Part shown: positions 1-9,794 of the stretch, piece after piece | How the letters are laid out: the number at the start of each line of letters is the position of its first letter | Position numbering within the stretch: the stretch's first letter is position 1 | NCBI GenBank assembly: GCA_030848705.1 | Contig: CM061236.1 | Span: forward strand, 57,679,481 to 57,743,480 | Origin: Heracleum sosnowskyi | Taxonomy: Eukaryota > Streptophyta > Magnoliopsida > Apiales > Apiaceae | DNA length: 64,000 nt | Reading direction: 5' to 3' | The notes under the pieces: generated by a model | What the model was told of the DNA's origin: nothing | The model's input: the letters and a program-made list of their open reading frames with translations, nothing else | Database searches by the model: none | Program-made: the position numbers and the translations under genes

Positions 1-1
1 T

Positions 2-1549
2 AACTTTCTGTCCAAGGAGGAGCCTAGGAAAGTTGAAGATGCACTTAAAGATGCTGATTGGGTTACTGCAATGCAAGAAGAACTGAATGAATTTGAAAGG
101 AATGAAGTCTGGAAACTGGTACCAAGACCAAAGAATAGATCAATAGTTGGTACAAAGTGGATTTTCAAGAACAAGACTGATTCTGATGGAGTCATTATTA
201 GAAACAAAGCAAGACTAGTTGCAAAGGGGTATTCCCAACAAGAGGGAATTGATTATGATGAAACTTTTGCTCCTGTTGCAAGACTAGAAGCCATCAGGAT
301 ATTTCTTGCTTATGCAGCACATAAGAAATTCAAGGTTTTCCAGATGGATGTTAAAAGTGCTTTCTTAAATGGTGAACTGGAGGAAGAAGTTTATGTTGAA
401 CAACCTCCTGGTTTCATTGATCCTAAATATCCAGATCATGTCTACAGACTGGATAAGGCACTTTATGGACTAAAGCAAGCTCCAAGAGCATGGTATGAAA
501 CCTTAGCTCAATTCTTACTGGAAAGTGGATTCAAAAGAGGTGCAATTGACAAAACCTTATTTTATTTGAATCATGGTAAGAATTTGCTGTTAGTTCAGAT
601 TTATGTTGATGATATCATTTTTGGGTCAACAAACAATAAGCTATGTGAAAAGTTTTCTAAGCTTATGCAGTCAAGATATCAAATGAGCATGATGGGAGAA
701 ATGAGTTACTTTCTTGGTCTTCAAGTTAAACAGACTGATGAGGGGATTTTTATCAATCAGTCTAAATACACAAGGAATTTATTGACTAGGTTTAACATGC
801 AAGACAGTACTCCTGCTTCAACTCCCATAGCTACAGCTACCAAACTTGATCCTGATCAAGGTGCTGAGGTAGATGTAACTCACTACAGAGGTATGATTGG
901 CTCTTTATTGTATCTCACTGCAAGTAGACCAGATATCATGTTTGCAACCTGTCTGTGTGCAAGATTTCAAGCAAAACCAAGAGAACCTCATCTGATTGCA
1001 GTCAAAAGAATTTTCAGATATCTCAAAGGTAGTCCTACACTTGGCCTTTGGTATGCAAGGGAATCAGATTTTGGATTTTGTGGTTATTCAGATGCTGATT
1101 TTGCAGGATGCAAAATAGACAGGAAAAGTACTTCAGGAAGTTGTCAGTTTTTGGGTGGAAGACTAGTTTCATGGTTCAGTAAAAAGCAAAAATCTATTTC
1201 CACTTCAACTATAGAAGCTGAGTACATTGCTGCAGGAAGCTGTTGTGCTCAGATAATGTGGATGAGAAATCAGTTGTTAGATTATGGCTTGTCATACTCA
1301 AAAATCCCTATTTATTGTGATAACCAGAGTGCTATTGCAATGACAGGAAATCCAGTTCAGCATTCTCTTACTAAACACATCAGTATCAGATATCACTTTA
1401 TAAGAGAACAGGTTCTGGAAGGAACAATTGAACTTCATTTTGTTCCCACTGATCAACAACTACCTGATATATTCACCAAGCCACTGCCTGAAGCTACTTT
1501 TAATAAATTGGTGAATGAACTTGGAATGATGAACTTTGAGAATTTCTGA
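2..1549 (+). CDS. pol: Reverse transcriptase-RNase H of A1 (5' partial, open)
   Basis: The C-terminal part of a copia polyprotein is open from base 2 to the stop at 1549. The RT domain includes KSAFLNGELEEEVYVEQPPG, YGLKQAPRAWY and the catalytic YVDDIIFGS box near 602. The RNase H domain follows, with SDADFAGCKIDRKSTSG, EAEYIAAG and YCDNQSA. It makes cDNA from the element RNA in the virus-like particle. No stop or frameshift occurs in the visible part, so this is the best preserved RT of the window. One oddity is KHIS at 1376-1384, where related elements have KHID. That Asp lies where the fourth acidic residue of RNase H is expected. A2 shares the Ser. Confidence 0.95.
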   Translation, partial: NFLSKEEPRKVEDALKDADWVTAMQEELNEFERNEVWKLVPRPKNRSIVGTKWIFKNKTDSDGVIIRNKARLVAKGYSQQEGIDYDETFAPVARLEAIRIFLAYAAHKKFKVFQMDVKSAFLNGELEEEVYVEQPPGFIDPKYPDHVYRLDKALYGLKQAPRAWYETLAQFLLESGFKRGAIDKTLFYLNHGKNLLLVQIYVDDIIFGSTNNKLCEKFSKLMQSRYQMSMMGEMSYFLGLQVKQTDEGIFINQSKYTRNLLTRFNMQDSTPASTPIATATKLDPDQGAEVDVTHYRGMIGSLLYLTASRPDIMFATCLCARFQAKPREPHLIAVKRIFRYLKGSPTLGLWYARESDFGFCGYSDADFAGCKIDRKSTSGSCQFLGGRLVSWFSKKQKSISTSTIEAEYIAAGSCCAQIMWMRNQLLDYGLSYSKIPIYCDNQSAIAMTGNPVQHSLTKHISIRYHFIREQVLEGTIELHFVPTDQQLPDIFTKPLPEATFNKLVNELGMMNFENF

Positions 1550-1566
1550 GGAAGGTTACAGAGAAG

Positions 1567-1676
1567 AAATCCTGATAACTGTCAAATCCTGATAGTTATT
1601 CAGAAAGGTATGTATCCTTGATCAAATCCTGATAGGACTAAATCCTGACAGGAAGTCAACTGGTCAAATCCTGATG
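1567..1676 (+). repeat. AATCCTGA motif array after pol, A1
   Basis: Five copies of AAATCCTGA(T/C) occur in about 110 bases directly after the pol stop, separated by unrelated sequence. The same array with one decayed copy follows the pol gene of A2. The complement, ATCAGGATT, is repeated in the LTRs of both copies. The remaining spacer to 2013 shows no gene. It is AT-rich and probably contains the 3' end of the antisense transcript. Confidence 0.75.
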
Positions 1677-2013
1677 CTCAGATATTGAAGCTGGTATGCA
1701 AACCAGAGGTTCTATGCTAATTTGTCATCAACACTCCTGGTAAACTCTGGACAATTAGATTATTACTTAGTCTTTGATTAAGTTTTCAGTCTTAATTATC
1801 AATTTAAATTTCATTATTATCAGAGTTTATTATTTATCATTTCTCTATCAATATGAGTGTTACTAACAAATTTTGCAGGCATACACAGGAAGAAAACAGT
1901 TGAGAGAATAGATAATTTTCATTAATTCTTGAATATCAATTACAAATGAAAATGGGAAATTACGTATTTGTTTTCCTAGTCTATTTTCTACTCAGGAACA
2001 CGTGCCCTGCAAA

Positions 2014-2442
2014 TTAGCATGAATGCTCCTGAGCAGCTTCACAGTCCATCAGAACTGGAAGGTCTCTTGTTCCATCCTTAAGAGACAAGGAGGGGAGCAG
2101 ATGCACTTGACGACGGATCGTCATCGTGATCACCGGAATGCTTCCTTGCCTCCACCGTGCATGAAGCACTTTCTTTCTTCTCCTCTCTCGCTCTTCAACG
2201 AGATCCTCATCCTCTTCATTGACAACGATGAGATTTTCAAGCGGATTCCAATCAGGATTTGCCTGATGGAAGTTATGAAGAAGCACATCAGCCATTGCAT
2301 TCACAAAAGCATGATGCTCCTGTGGATCATGAATAGGCTGAGGTCCCTCTTGCTCTGCAATCTCTGCTAGAGCCTCATCCATTTGTTGCCAAATTCTATC
2401 AAGCTCTTCATCAGGTATGTTGTTTTGATTGTTGGCAGCCAT
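2014..2442 (-). CDS. Antisense accessory ORF of A1 (frameshifted near its C-terminus)
   Basis: A 142-codon ORF on the strand opposite to pol, located between pol and the envelope-like ORF. Its N-terminus (MAANNQNNIPDEELDRIW) is clearly homologous to the antisense ORF at the same place in A2. After RERRRKK, around 2170, the frame departs from A2. The neighbouring frame continues the A2-like tail, ending in SAPLLVS, so A1 carries a one-base frameshift. The product would be acidic in the middle and then basic. I recognise no known domain. A TATA box lies 84 bases upstream of the ATG. Antisense extra ORFs are known in some plant LTR elements, but this one has no assigned function. Confidence 0.55.
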   Translation of the reverse strand: MAANNQNNIPDEELDRIWQQMDEALAEIAEQEGPQPIHDPQEHHAFVNAMADVLLHNFHQANPDWNPLENLIVVNEEDEDLVEERERRRKKVLHARWRQGSIPVITMTIRRQVHLLPSLSLKDGTRDLPVLMDCEAAQEHSC

Positions 2443-2525
2443 TGCAAGAATGAAGAAGGTGAAAGGTTTTCTATGGAAAAGGGTTTTGTGTTTGTTGGAA
2501 AATGATTATTATGCTTAACAGTTCT

Positions 2526-2534
2526 CTTTTATAG
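2526..2534 (-). promoter_or_regulatory. TATA box for the A1 antisense ORF
   Basis: CTATAAAAG on the minus strand, 84 bases before the antisense ATG. The same element, CTATAAAA, stands 70 to 94 bases before the antisense ATG in A2 and A3. The interval 2535-2763 contains no gene that I can see. It is T/A-rich and leads into the envelope-like ORF, with one AATCCTGAT copy near 2750. Confidence 0.55.
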
Positions 2535-2763
2535 AGAATGTGTATTAAGAATGCAGGTCATTTTTACAATCTCGAGGAGACGGTTCAGTTTTCCATAAAT
2601 ATTTTTGCCTCGCTTGCTGGTAAGCGTGTTTTTAATGATATCTACGCCATTAATTTGGTTATTTTAAAAAAAAATCGTTATTCAGGGTTGTTCAAATAAA
2701 TTTTGTTTTCTTAAATAAAATTTTATTTTAATCTTATTGAATTTTTCAATCCTGATATGACAA

Positions 2764-5700
2764 ATGATTTTTAAGGCAAATGGTTTTATAGGAAATGCTT
2801 TTATTCCTGATGAGGTTAGGCTTTTCTTACATAGGAAAATGCCTACTCGTTATGGTTTAATCTCTAATGCTATGGGGCAAGGCTCAACCCACCTTGTTCC
2901 TAACACAAGCATTCATCCTAAACAGTCTAAACAGTCAACTGCCACCTCTATTGTCTCTCAAAAGACTTTAGTTGTAAAAGAAAAGAAGTCAGCTCGAACT
3001 GATGTGTCTGGAAGGCAATCAGGTTCAAAGGACTTTTCCTCTACACCACTCACTAAAAAGAAGTTACAAGGGGGTGTACAAGGGGTCCTGGTCAAGAAAG
3101 CTGATAAGGTTGTTAAGAATGTTCCTATGAAAAGGAAGTTAAGGTTGATTGATGAAAGTGATTCAGAGGATGACTTACCTATATCCTCTGTGATGAATAT
3201 GAACAAGGAAGTTGCTGATACTGCTACTAAAGCTGTGGTACCATCATCAAAACCACAAAAGACAAGGAAATTATCAAAAAGCAGGTATCATATTCCTTTG
3301 ACAATGCAAATGAAGGATACTGATATTCAGACATCAATTCCTGATGAGTCATCTACTCCTGATCCTCTAGCAAATCCTGATGTTAGTATTCCTGATGCAA
3401 CAACAAAAGTGGTCTCTATATCAGACTCTCCGGCCTCTCCATCTCAGTTTAGAGAAATTTCTTGGGAGAAGGTTTCTAAAACTGCTTCCTTGGTTGGACT
3501 TACATCTCAGTCAAAGAAAAAGAGGAATGCAGAAGAGTTAGTCTATCAGAGACAAAAGAAGCTGAAAGGATCAAGCCCACAAGAACCTGAATTTCAGAGT
3601 GATTCAGCAGCTACTGTTGATCCTGCCACACAAGAACCACTCAATCAAAGTTTGGGTGAAGGCTTAGCTAGTGAAATGGTCACACAAGAACCATTTTCTC
3701 AAACGGAGAATGAAGACATCAACATTCCAGCTACACAAGAACCATCTTCTCAAAGTGAAGATGCAGGCAAAGCTACAGCTTCTATTGAAAGATTGGTCGA
3801 GAACATTGTCAATGAGGGAAGCACACAAGAACCTTTAGCTCAAAGTGTTGAAGCAGCTTCTGAACCTCAAGCTACACAAGAACCATTGGTAGAAAATACT
3901 GATGCAAGCATTTCAAATCCTGACGATGTTCATCCTGACGCTAGTGGTGCTCCTGATAATGAACCTATTTTGATACAGCCACTTCGTACAAGACCAATGG
4001 ATCATCCTATCTCAGAATCACAGGATAAACTGAAAGGTATTGCCATTCCTGATCCTGATATATCTCATGGTTCTGATGATTCTGATGATGATAGTGATGA
4101 TGATGATGAGAATCAACAAGAGAAGGACCAGATTGCTACAACACTCAAGATTAGTCTTGGAACTAATTTTGGTTCATCGAGTACATTTATGGCTGGCAAT
4201 GCTTATACTGGAAAAGATCAGAGACAAGATTTTTCTATTCCTTCTTTTGATCCTGCTAAGGCATTTAGACAGAATGAATGGGATAACTCTTGGTACAGAT
4301 CAGCAGATTCTGTTAGTTATTCTTCTGCTTTGGAACATGCTTATAATGCAGTGAAGTCTATAGAGAATCAAGACTTGAAGAATCATCTGAAGGCTACAAC
4401 TCTGTTATCCAAGAGCCTGAAAAGTGAGATTGATTCTATTAAGGATTCAACTGATAAAGTGAGGACTGATATTTTTAATAATTTTACAAAGGTGCCTACT
4501 GCTTTACATCTAAAGGTAGTAGAATCCCAAGTGAAATCTGTTGTTTCAGAACAAACCTCCATCAATCAAAGAATTGATTCTCTGGATTCTAAGGTAACTG
4601 AAATTCAAACCTCTCTTTCCTTAATTTTGCAATTATTGTCAAATCCTGATGTCAAAAAGGGGGAGAAGGTTATTCAGACAAAATGTACACCTGATCTAGT
4701 ATTAAGGAATAATGATGATGATACTGGAGATGATTGTGGTGACACTGTGAAACAAGGAGAAACCTCTGATACTGCGGTTTTGAAGTCTACAATTCAAACT
4801 TCTCAAAGTCAAACTACGCAGTCAACTCATGTTTCTGATTCTGGAGTTAAGACAGTAAGAACATTGATGCAGTCTCAGATCCTGACGGAAGAACAAATCC
4901 TGACACCTGGTCATGGACATACTCTTGCTACAATTCCTGAAGGTAATGAAGATGTGATTATTGATAATCCTGAAGATGCATCAAATTTATTCCAGAAGTT
5001 TTCTACAAAAGACGGTAGAATTGTTACTCTTTATCACACTGATAAAAGAGTTCAACAATTATTTGCCAGAAAAGCACTCTCTACAGCAAGTGAAGAATAT
5101 CCAGATCTCTCACATGAAGAATTTTTGAGATTACAAAGAGAGACAATGGAAAGCTATACTGCCCCTGCTAGAGGTAGAGGAGGCAAAGGTAGGAGAGGTG
5201 CTAGAAGAAGTAGAAGAGGTTCTTCAACTCAAACAGTACCTAGACAGACAAGGTCTAGAGGGTTAAGAATTGAAGAAATTCCTGAACCTATTCAAACTCT
5301 AGTAGTTCCTGACAGATCTACTTTTGGTGATGATGGAATTGTTGAAGAAGAACCTGAATTGAGAAGAAAATCATGTAAATCAACTCTCAGCAATACAAAT
5401 CAAATTGAAGATTCTAATCCTGATATCATTCAAGATCCTGATGAATCTGAAATTCTGCAAGAAGTTGATTTGATGATCTTATCTACTGTTGTTGATTGTC
5501 ACAACAAAGAAGTAGATGAAGAAGAAGAAGCCAGAAGAAGAGATATTACAAAAAGAACAAATGAAGATTTCAATCTCTATCTACAAAGGCTTAAAATTTC
5601 AAATGAAAGACAATGGAGAAATTCAAGCAGACAAGAATCTTTACTGGAAAGAAGCTATGCCTTTGAAAAGGAAAAGGATAAGAAGTGGAAACATATTAGC

Positions 5701-6519
5701 ACATTAAGTTGTGATACACCTATCAATTTTCAGTCTGGTGGAATTATTACAAGCGCTTCAAGTGTTGTTGATTTGTCTGATATGGCTAGATCAAAAGCAC
5801 TCAGGTTAAAGATGTTTTCGAATCTGAAGCAAATGTCAAGTTACACAAGAGGAGGTATTGGACACAGAGATGGTGAATATCTGAATATGTCATATGTTGA
5901 TCCTTACTCCTTGACAGAAATTGGAGGTACTTTAACTTCTGAAAACCTGAACAATTTACTAGCTGTTGATATAGTTATAGATTGTCATGATGGTTTTGAC
6001 AAGAAAGAAAAGCTTCTGTACTTCATGAAAGATGGTAGTGTGAAGATCCTATCTATTCAAGATCTGCTGATGAAAACTACAAAGGAACTGAAATATGTTC
6101 ACTATCTGTTAAGATGGAAGAACAAAGTGTGCAAAGTATGGAGTGACATGATTTTGTCAACTATAAGAAGAAGACTGGATGGAAACAGTAATTTCAATGG
6201 TAATTATATTCCCATGTACTTAAATCAAAGAGGTCAGGATGTGGAAATGCAAAGGGGTACTGCTGTTAAAGAAGTAAATTTTGGCATGACTCATCTTACT
6301 CTCAATCCTGATGGGAAGGAAATTGCTTATCTTATGCTAGAAGAGCACAGTCTACGAAGAAACTCCATATTGAATCTCAGAGCAGCTATTTATCAGATTA
6401 ATGAGGAAGATGAAGAACTCAGAAATCTAAAGGAAAGACTGATTCAAATTCTTGAAGAAAAAGAAGAAAGTTTATTATCCAATTTCTTGAAGATGAATCT
6501 TTTCTATCAAAGAGTTTAA
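2764..6519 (+). CDS. Envelope-like ORF of A1, N-terminal domain missing
   Basis: A 1251-codon open ORF in the env-like position. Visible parts: Ser/Thr/Lys-rich N-terminus; repeated TQEP units (about residues 275-375); acidic SDDSDDDSDDDDE (about 438-450); a coiled coil (about 538-626) followed by VKKGEK; an Arg/Gly-rich stretch PARGRGGKGRRGARRSRRG (about 797-818); and a C-terminal domain from GGIGHRDGEYL (about 1030) with YFMKDGSVKIL. No signal peptide or hydrophobic membrane segment is apparent, so a surface envelope role is doubtful. The basic tract suggests nucleic-acid binding (inference). Compared with the A3 copy, about 240 N-terminal codons of globular domain are absent. The start may be 2764 or the Met at 2839. 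The ORF is uninterrupted, unlike that of A2. Confidence 0.85.
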   Translation: MIFKANGFIGNAFIPDEVRLFLHRKMPTRYGLISNAMGQGSTHLVPNTSIHPKQSKQSTATSIVSQKTLVVKEKKSARTDVSGRQSGSKDFSSTPLTKKKLQGGVQGVLVKKADKVVKNVPMKRKLRLIDESDSEDDLPISSVMNMNKEVADTATKAVVPSSKPQKTRKLSKSRYHIPLTMQMKDTDIQTSIPDESSTPDPLANPDVSIPDATTKVVSISDSPASPSQFREISWEKVSKTASLVGLTSQSKKKRNAEELVYQRQKKLKGSSPQEPEFQSDSAATVDPATQEPLNQSLGEGLASEMVTQEPFSQTENEDINIPATQEPSSQSEDAGKATASIERLVENIVNEGSTQEPLAQSVEAASEPQATQEPLVENTDASISNPDDVHPDASGAPDNEPILIQPLRTRPMDHPISESQDKLKGIAIPDPDISHGSDDSDDDSDDDDENQQEKDQIATTLKISLGTNFGSSSTFMAGNAYTGKDQRQDFSIPSFDPAKAFRQNEWDNSWYRSADSVSYSSALEHAYNAVKSIENQDLKNHLKATTLLSKSLKSEIDSIKDSTDKVRTDIFNNFTKVPTALHLKVVESQVKSVVSEQTSINQRIDSLDSKVTEIQTSLSLILQLLSNPDVKKGEKVIQTKCTPDLVLRNNDDDTGDDCGDTVKQGETSDTAVLKSTIQTSQSQTTQSTHVSDSGVKTVRTLMQSQILTEEQILTPGHGHTLATIPEGNEDVIIDNPEDASNLFQKFSTKDGRIVTLYHTDKRVQQLFARKALSTASEEYPDLSHEEFLRLQRETMESYTAPARGRGGKGRRGARRSRRGSSTQTVPRQTRSRGLRIEEIPEPIQTLVVPDRSTFGDDGIVEEEPELRRKSCKSTLSNTNQIEDSNPDIIQDPDESEILQEVDLMILSTVVDCHNKEVDEEEEARRRDITKRTNEDFNLYLQRLKISNERQWRNSSRQESLLERSYAFEKEKDKKWKHISTLSCDTPINFQSGGIITSASSVVDLSDMARSKALRLKMFSNLKQMSSYTRGGIGHRDGEYLNMSYVDPYSLTEIGGTLTSENLNNLLAVDIVIDCHDGFDKKEKLLYFMKDGSVKILSIQDLLMKTTKELKYVHYLLRWKNKVCKVWSDMILSTIRRRLDGNSNFNGNYIPMYLNQRGQDVEMQRGTAVKEVNFGMTHLTLNPDGKEIAYLMLEEHSLRRNSILNLRAAIYQINEEDEELRNLKERLIQILEEKEESLLSNFLKMNLFYQRV

Positions 6520-6615
6520 ACAGATAAGTTGTTTCTGAAGATACTTGTACATTTTGATACATGTTTTTGACATCATTGAATCTTTAGAATCTATACTTTA
6601 TTTCATAAAGTATGA

Positions 6616-6628
6616 GCTTGGGGGAGAT
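6616..6628 (+). other. Polypurine tract of A1
   Basis: GCTTGGGGGAGAT lies immediately before the 3' LTR start TGTTAGATC. This is the plus-strand primer site for reverse transcription. The same tract precedes the A2 LTR at 13956-13968. Confidence 0.85.
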
Positions 6629-6958
6629 TGTTAGATCAGAATTCAATGATTGTCAGGAGCTAGACTCAACTGATCAGGATTACTGACGTCATCAGTATTG
6701 CATGGTCATCAGTATTTGACTAAGCGTCAGTAACTTGTTTATCATCAGGATTCCTATTCAGACTATGATCAGGTTTGATCATCAGGACTTGAAGCTAATC
6801 AGGATTCCTACTTCGAGTTATATATGGAGTCTAGTTAAACATGGAAGTTTATTTCTGTCGGTTCCTGGTTTGTAGAATGTAGCTATCGATTAAAGATATG
6901 TTTCTATCTTTGTTATTGATTAGACTTATCTTGTTATTGATAGAGAAGCTGTGTGTAG

Positions 6959-6966
6959 TATATAAA
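6959..6966 (+). promoter_or_regulatory. LTR TATA box (A1)
   Basis: TATATAAA, conserved in the A2 LTR at 14262-14269. In a 5' LTR the same box would set the start of the genomic RNA. Confidence 0.65.
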
Positions 6967-7115
6967 CACAGTCTTGGTTTCGATTTATAGAGAGAACATA
7001 ATCGAATAGAAGCTCTTGAGAACATAGAATTTCTTGAGAGAGTTTTTGTAAGCTAGCAGCTCTTAAGAACATCAGAATTTCTTGAGAGAGTCTGTAACAG
7101 TTTTATATCAGAGTT

Positions 7116-7121
7116 AATAAA
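7116..7121 (+). terminator. LTR polyadenylation signal (A1)
   Basis: AATAAA about 150 bases downstream of the TATA box. The matching signal in the A2 LTR is at 14430-14435. Confidence 0.5.
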
Positions 7122-7229
7122 GCTGTTATTGTTATTGTTATTGATCTTTCATATTTGTGTTATATAAAGTCGAGAATCTTATACAATTGTATTCAACCCC
7201 CTTCTACAATTGTTATTTACTGGGCAACA

Positions 7230-8774
7230 TTTCTATCCAAGGAAGAGCCAAAGAAAGTTGAAGATGCACTTAAAGATGCTGATTGGGTTACTGCAATGCA
7301 AGAGGAACTGAATGAATTTGAAAGAAATGAAGTCTGGAAACTGGTACCAAGACCAAAGAACAGATCAATTGTTGGTACAAAGTGGATTTTCAAGAACAAG
7401 ACTGATTCTGATGGAGTGATAATCAGAAACAAAGCAAGATTAGTTGCAAAGGGGTATTCTCAACAAGAGGGAATTGATTATGATGAAACTTTTGCTCCTG
7501 TTGCAAGATTAGAAGCCATCAGGATATTTCTTGCTTATGCAACACATAAGAAATTCAAGGTTTTCCAGATGGATGTTAAAAGTGCTTTCTTAAATGGAGA
7601 ACTGGAGGAAGAAGTCTATGTTGAGCAACCTCCTGGTTTCATTAATCCTAACTATCCAGATCATGTCTACAGATTGGATAAGGCACTTTATGGACTAAAG
7701 CAAGCTCCAAGAGCATGGTATGAAACTTTAGCTCTATTCTTACTGGAAAGTGGATTCAAAAGAGGTGCTATTGGTAAAACTCTATTTTATTTGAATCATG
7801 GTAAGGACTTGTTGTTAGTTCAGATTTATGTTGATGATATCATTTTTGGGTCAACAAACAATAAGCTTTGTGAAAAGTTTTCCAAGCTTATGCAGTCAAG
7901 ATATCAAATGAGCATGATGGGAGAAATGAGTTACTTTCTTGGTCTTCAAGTTAAACAGACTGATGAAGGGATTTTTATCAATCAGTCTAAATATACAAGG
8001 AATTTATTGACAAGGTTTAACATGCAAGATAGTTCTCCTGCTACAACTCCCATAGCTACACCTACCAAACTTGATCCTGATCAAGGTGCTGAGGTAGATG
8101 TAACTCACTACAGAGGAATGATTGGCTCTTTATTGTATCTCACTGCAAGTAGACCAGATATCATGTTTGCAACCTGTTTGTGTGCAAGATTTCAAGCAAA
8201 ACCTAGAGAACCCCATCTGATTGCAGTCAAAAGAATTTTCAGATATCTCAAAGGCACTTCTTCACTTGGCCTTTGGTATGCAAGGGAGTCAGATTTTGGG
8301 TTGTGTGGTTATTCAGATGCTGATTTTGCAGGATGCAAAATAGACAGGAAAAGTACTTCAGGAAGCTGTCAGTTTTTGGGTGGAAGACTAGTTTCATGGT
8401 TCAGTAAAAAGCAAAAATCCATTTCCACTTCAACTGCAGAAGCTGAGTACATTGCTGCAGGAAGTTGTTGTGCTCAGATAATGTGGATGAGAAATCAGTT
8501 GTTAGATTATGGCATGTCATACTAAAAAATCCCTATTTATTGTGATAACCAAAGTGCTATTGCAATGACAGGAAATCCAGTTCAACATTCTCTTACTAAA
8601 CACATCAGTATTCGATATCACTTCATAAGAGAACAAGTTCTGGAAGGAACAATTGAACTTCACTTTGTTCCTACTGATCAACAACTAGCTGATATATTCA
8701 CCAAGCCACTACCTGAAGCTACTTTCAATAAATTGGTGAATGAACTTGGAATGATGAACTTTGAGAATTTCTGA
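7230..8774 (+). pseudogene. pol: Reverse transcriptase-RNase H of A2, one nonsense codon
   Basis: Nearly identical in arrangement to the A1 RT-RNase H. It opens in frame at the A1 LTR/pol junction. YVDDIIFGS and the RNase H boxes are present. A TAA at 8523-8525, where A1 has a Ser codon (TCA), truncates the RNase H domain; the same frame resumes and ends at 8774. KHIS at 8601-8609 shares the unusual Ser with A1. An apparent ORF start at 7155 lies in the LTR and is not a real start. Confidence 0.9.
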
Positions 8775-8790
8775 GGAAAGCTACAGAGAG

Positions 8791-8906
8791 GAAATCCTGA
8801 TAACTGTCAAATCCTGCTGGTTATTCAGAAAGGTATGTTTTCTTTGATCAAATCCTGATAGGATGCAATCCTGACAGGAAGTCAATTGGTCAAATCCTGA
8901 TGCTCA
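8791..8906 (+). repeat. AATCCTGA motif array after pol, A2
   Basis: Copies of (A/C)AATCCTGA in the same order and spacing as in A1, one changed to AAATCCTGC. The rest of 8775-9308 contains no sense-strand gene. It is AT-rich and holds the presumed 3' end of the antisense unit. Confidence 0.7.
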
Positions 8907-9308
8907 GATGTTGAAGCTGGTATGAAAACCAGAGGTTCTATGCTACTTTGTCATTAACACTTCTGGTACACTTTGGAAAATAAGATTTTTACTTAGTCTT
9001 TGATTAAGTTTTCAGTCTTAAATCTCAATTTCAATTATATTTCTATCAGAGTTTACTATTCGTCATTTTATATGTCAATATCAGTGTTACTAACAAATTT
9101 TGCAGGTAAGTACAGAAAGAAAAACAGTTGAGAAAATGGACAAATTTCATTAATTCTTGAAGATTCATTACAAATGAAAATGGAAATTACATATTCTTTT
9201 CCTAGTCTACTTTTCTACTCAGGAACACGTGCCCTGCAGATAAGCATGAACACTCCTGATGGATCATAACCAGGCTTTGATCCATCTAGGGCTTCTCTTG
9301 TTCCATCC

Positions 9309-9701
9309 TTAAGAGACAAGAAGAGGAGCTGATTTACTTGAAGGCGGATCGTCACCGTGACCACCGGGACGCTTCCGTGCCTCCAACTTGCATGACATAC
9401 AAGCATCACAGATTCTCTTCTTTCGTTTCTCAAGCTCTCGGACGAGCTCTTCATCATCTTCATCCTCATCCTCTTCATCATCCTCATCCTCTTCATAGAT
9501 GAGGTTATCAAGCGGATTCCAGTTCGGATTGGCTTGCAGGAAGTTGTGCCAAATCACATCAAACATTGCGTTTATAAACGCTTCATGTTCCTGAGGATCA
9601 GGAACTGGTTGTGGCTCCATCTCAGCAAGAGCCTCATCCATCACTTGCCAAATCAAGTCAAGCTCTTCTTCAGGTATGTTGTTTTGATGGTTGGCAGCCA
9701 T
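9309..9701 (-). CDS. Antisense accessory ORF of A2 (intact)
   Basis: A 130-codon ORF antisense to pol and envelope-like genes. It has a conserved N-terminus MAANHQNNIPEEELDLIW, then a long Glu/Asp run (about residues 69-86), then a basic stretch with CDACMSCKLEARKR and the end SAPLLVS. The Cys cluster could bind metal but matches no family I can name. Two diverged copies, A1 and A2, keep the N-terminus and, allowing one frameshift, the C-terminus. That argues it was under selection as protein. A conserved TATA box lies 94 bases upstream. Its function is unknown; a regulatory or anti-silencing role would be inference only. Confidence 0.6.
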   Translation of the reverse strand: MAANHQNNIPEEELDLIWQVMDEALAEMEPQPVPDPQEHEAFINAMFDVIWHNFLQANPNWNPLDNLIYEEDEDDEEDEDEDDEELVRELEKRKKRICDACMSCKLEARKRPGGHGDDPPSSKSAPLLVS

Positions 9702-9794
9702 TGAAAAACAAAGAAGGTAAAAGGTTTTCGTAAGTTTTTCTCTGGAGAGGGTTTGTGTTTTAATAGATATATGATGATTATGCTTAACAGTTCT

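Larger units (their letters stand above)
1..7229 (+). mobile_element. Element A1: 3' part of a Sirevirus-like Ty1-copia retrotransposon
   Basis: The window opens inside the pol gene of a copia-type element. Reading rightward come RT-RNase H, a non-coding spacer, an antisense ORF, a long envelope-like ORF, a polypurine tract and a 3' LTR ending at 7229. RT before LTR without a following integrase is copia order, and an extra long ORF between pol and the 3' LTR is typical of the Sirevirus (SIRE/Maximus) lineage. The 5' LTR, gag, protease and integrase must lie left of base 1. Directly after the LTR the pol gene of a second copy (A2) begins in mid-frame, so A1 probably inserted into A2. Confidence 0.93.
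6629..7229 (+). repeat. 3' LTR of A1 (about 601 bp)
   Basis: Runs from TGTTAGATCAG to TGGGCAACA, with TGTT/AACA ends. It contains about eight ATCAGGATT-like motifs in its first 200 bases and a TATATAAA box at 6959-6966. Two copies of a repeat (GCTCTTGAGAACAT then AATTTCTTGAGAGAGT, with small differences) lie around 7010-7095, and AATAAA at 7116-7121 is a likely polyadenylation signal. It aligns end to end with the A2 LTR at 13969-14539, with clear divergence and indels. Confidence 0.9.

Noticed and set aside
2023..2370. Plus-strand ORF opposite the A1 antisense gene
   Set aside because: It is not conserved in A2 or A3, whereas the minus-strand frame is. It is the shadow frame.
7155..7229. 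ORF start upstream of the A2 RT
   Set aside because: This part lies in the A1 LTR. The frame is open across the LTR/pol junction by chance, and homology with A1 pol begins only at 7230.
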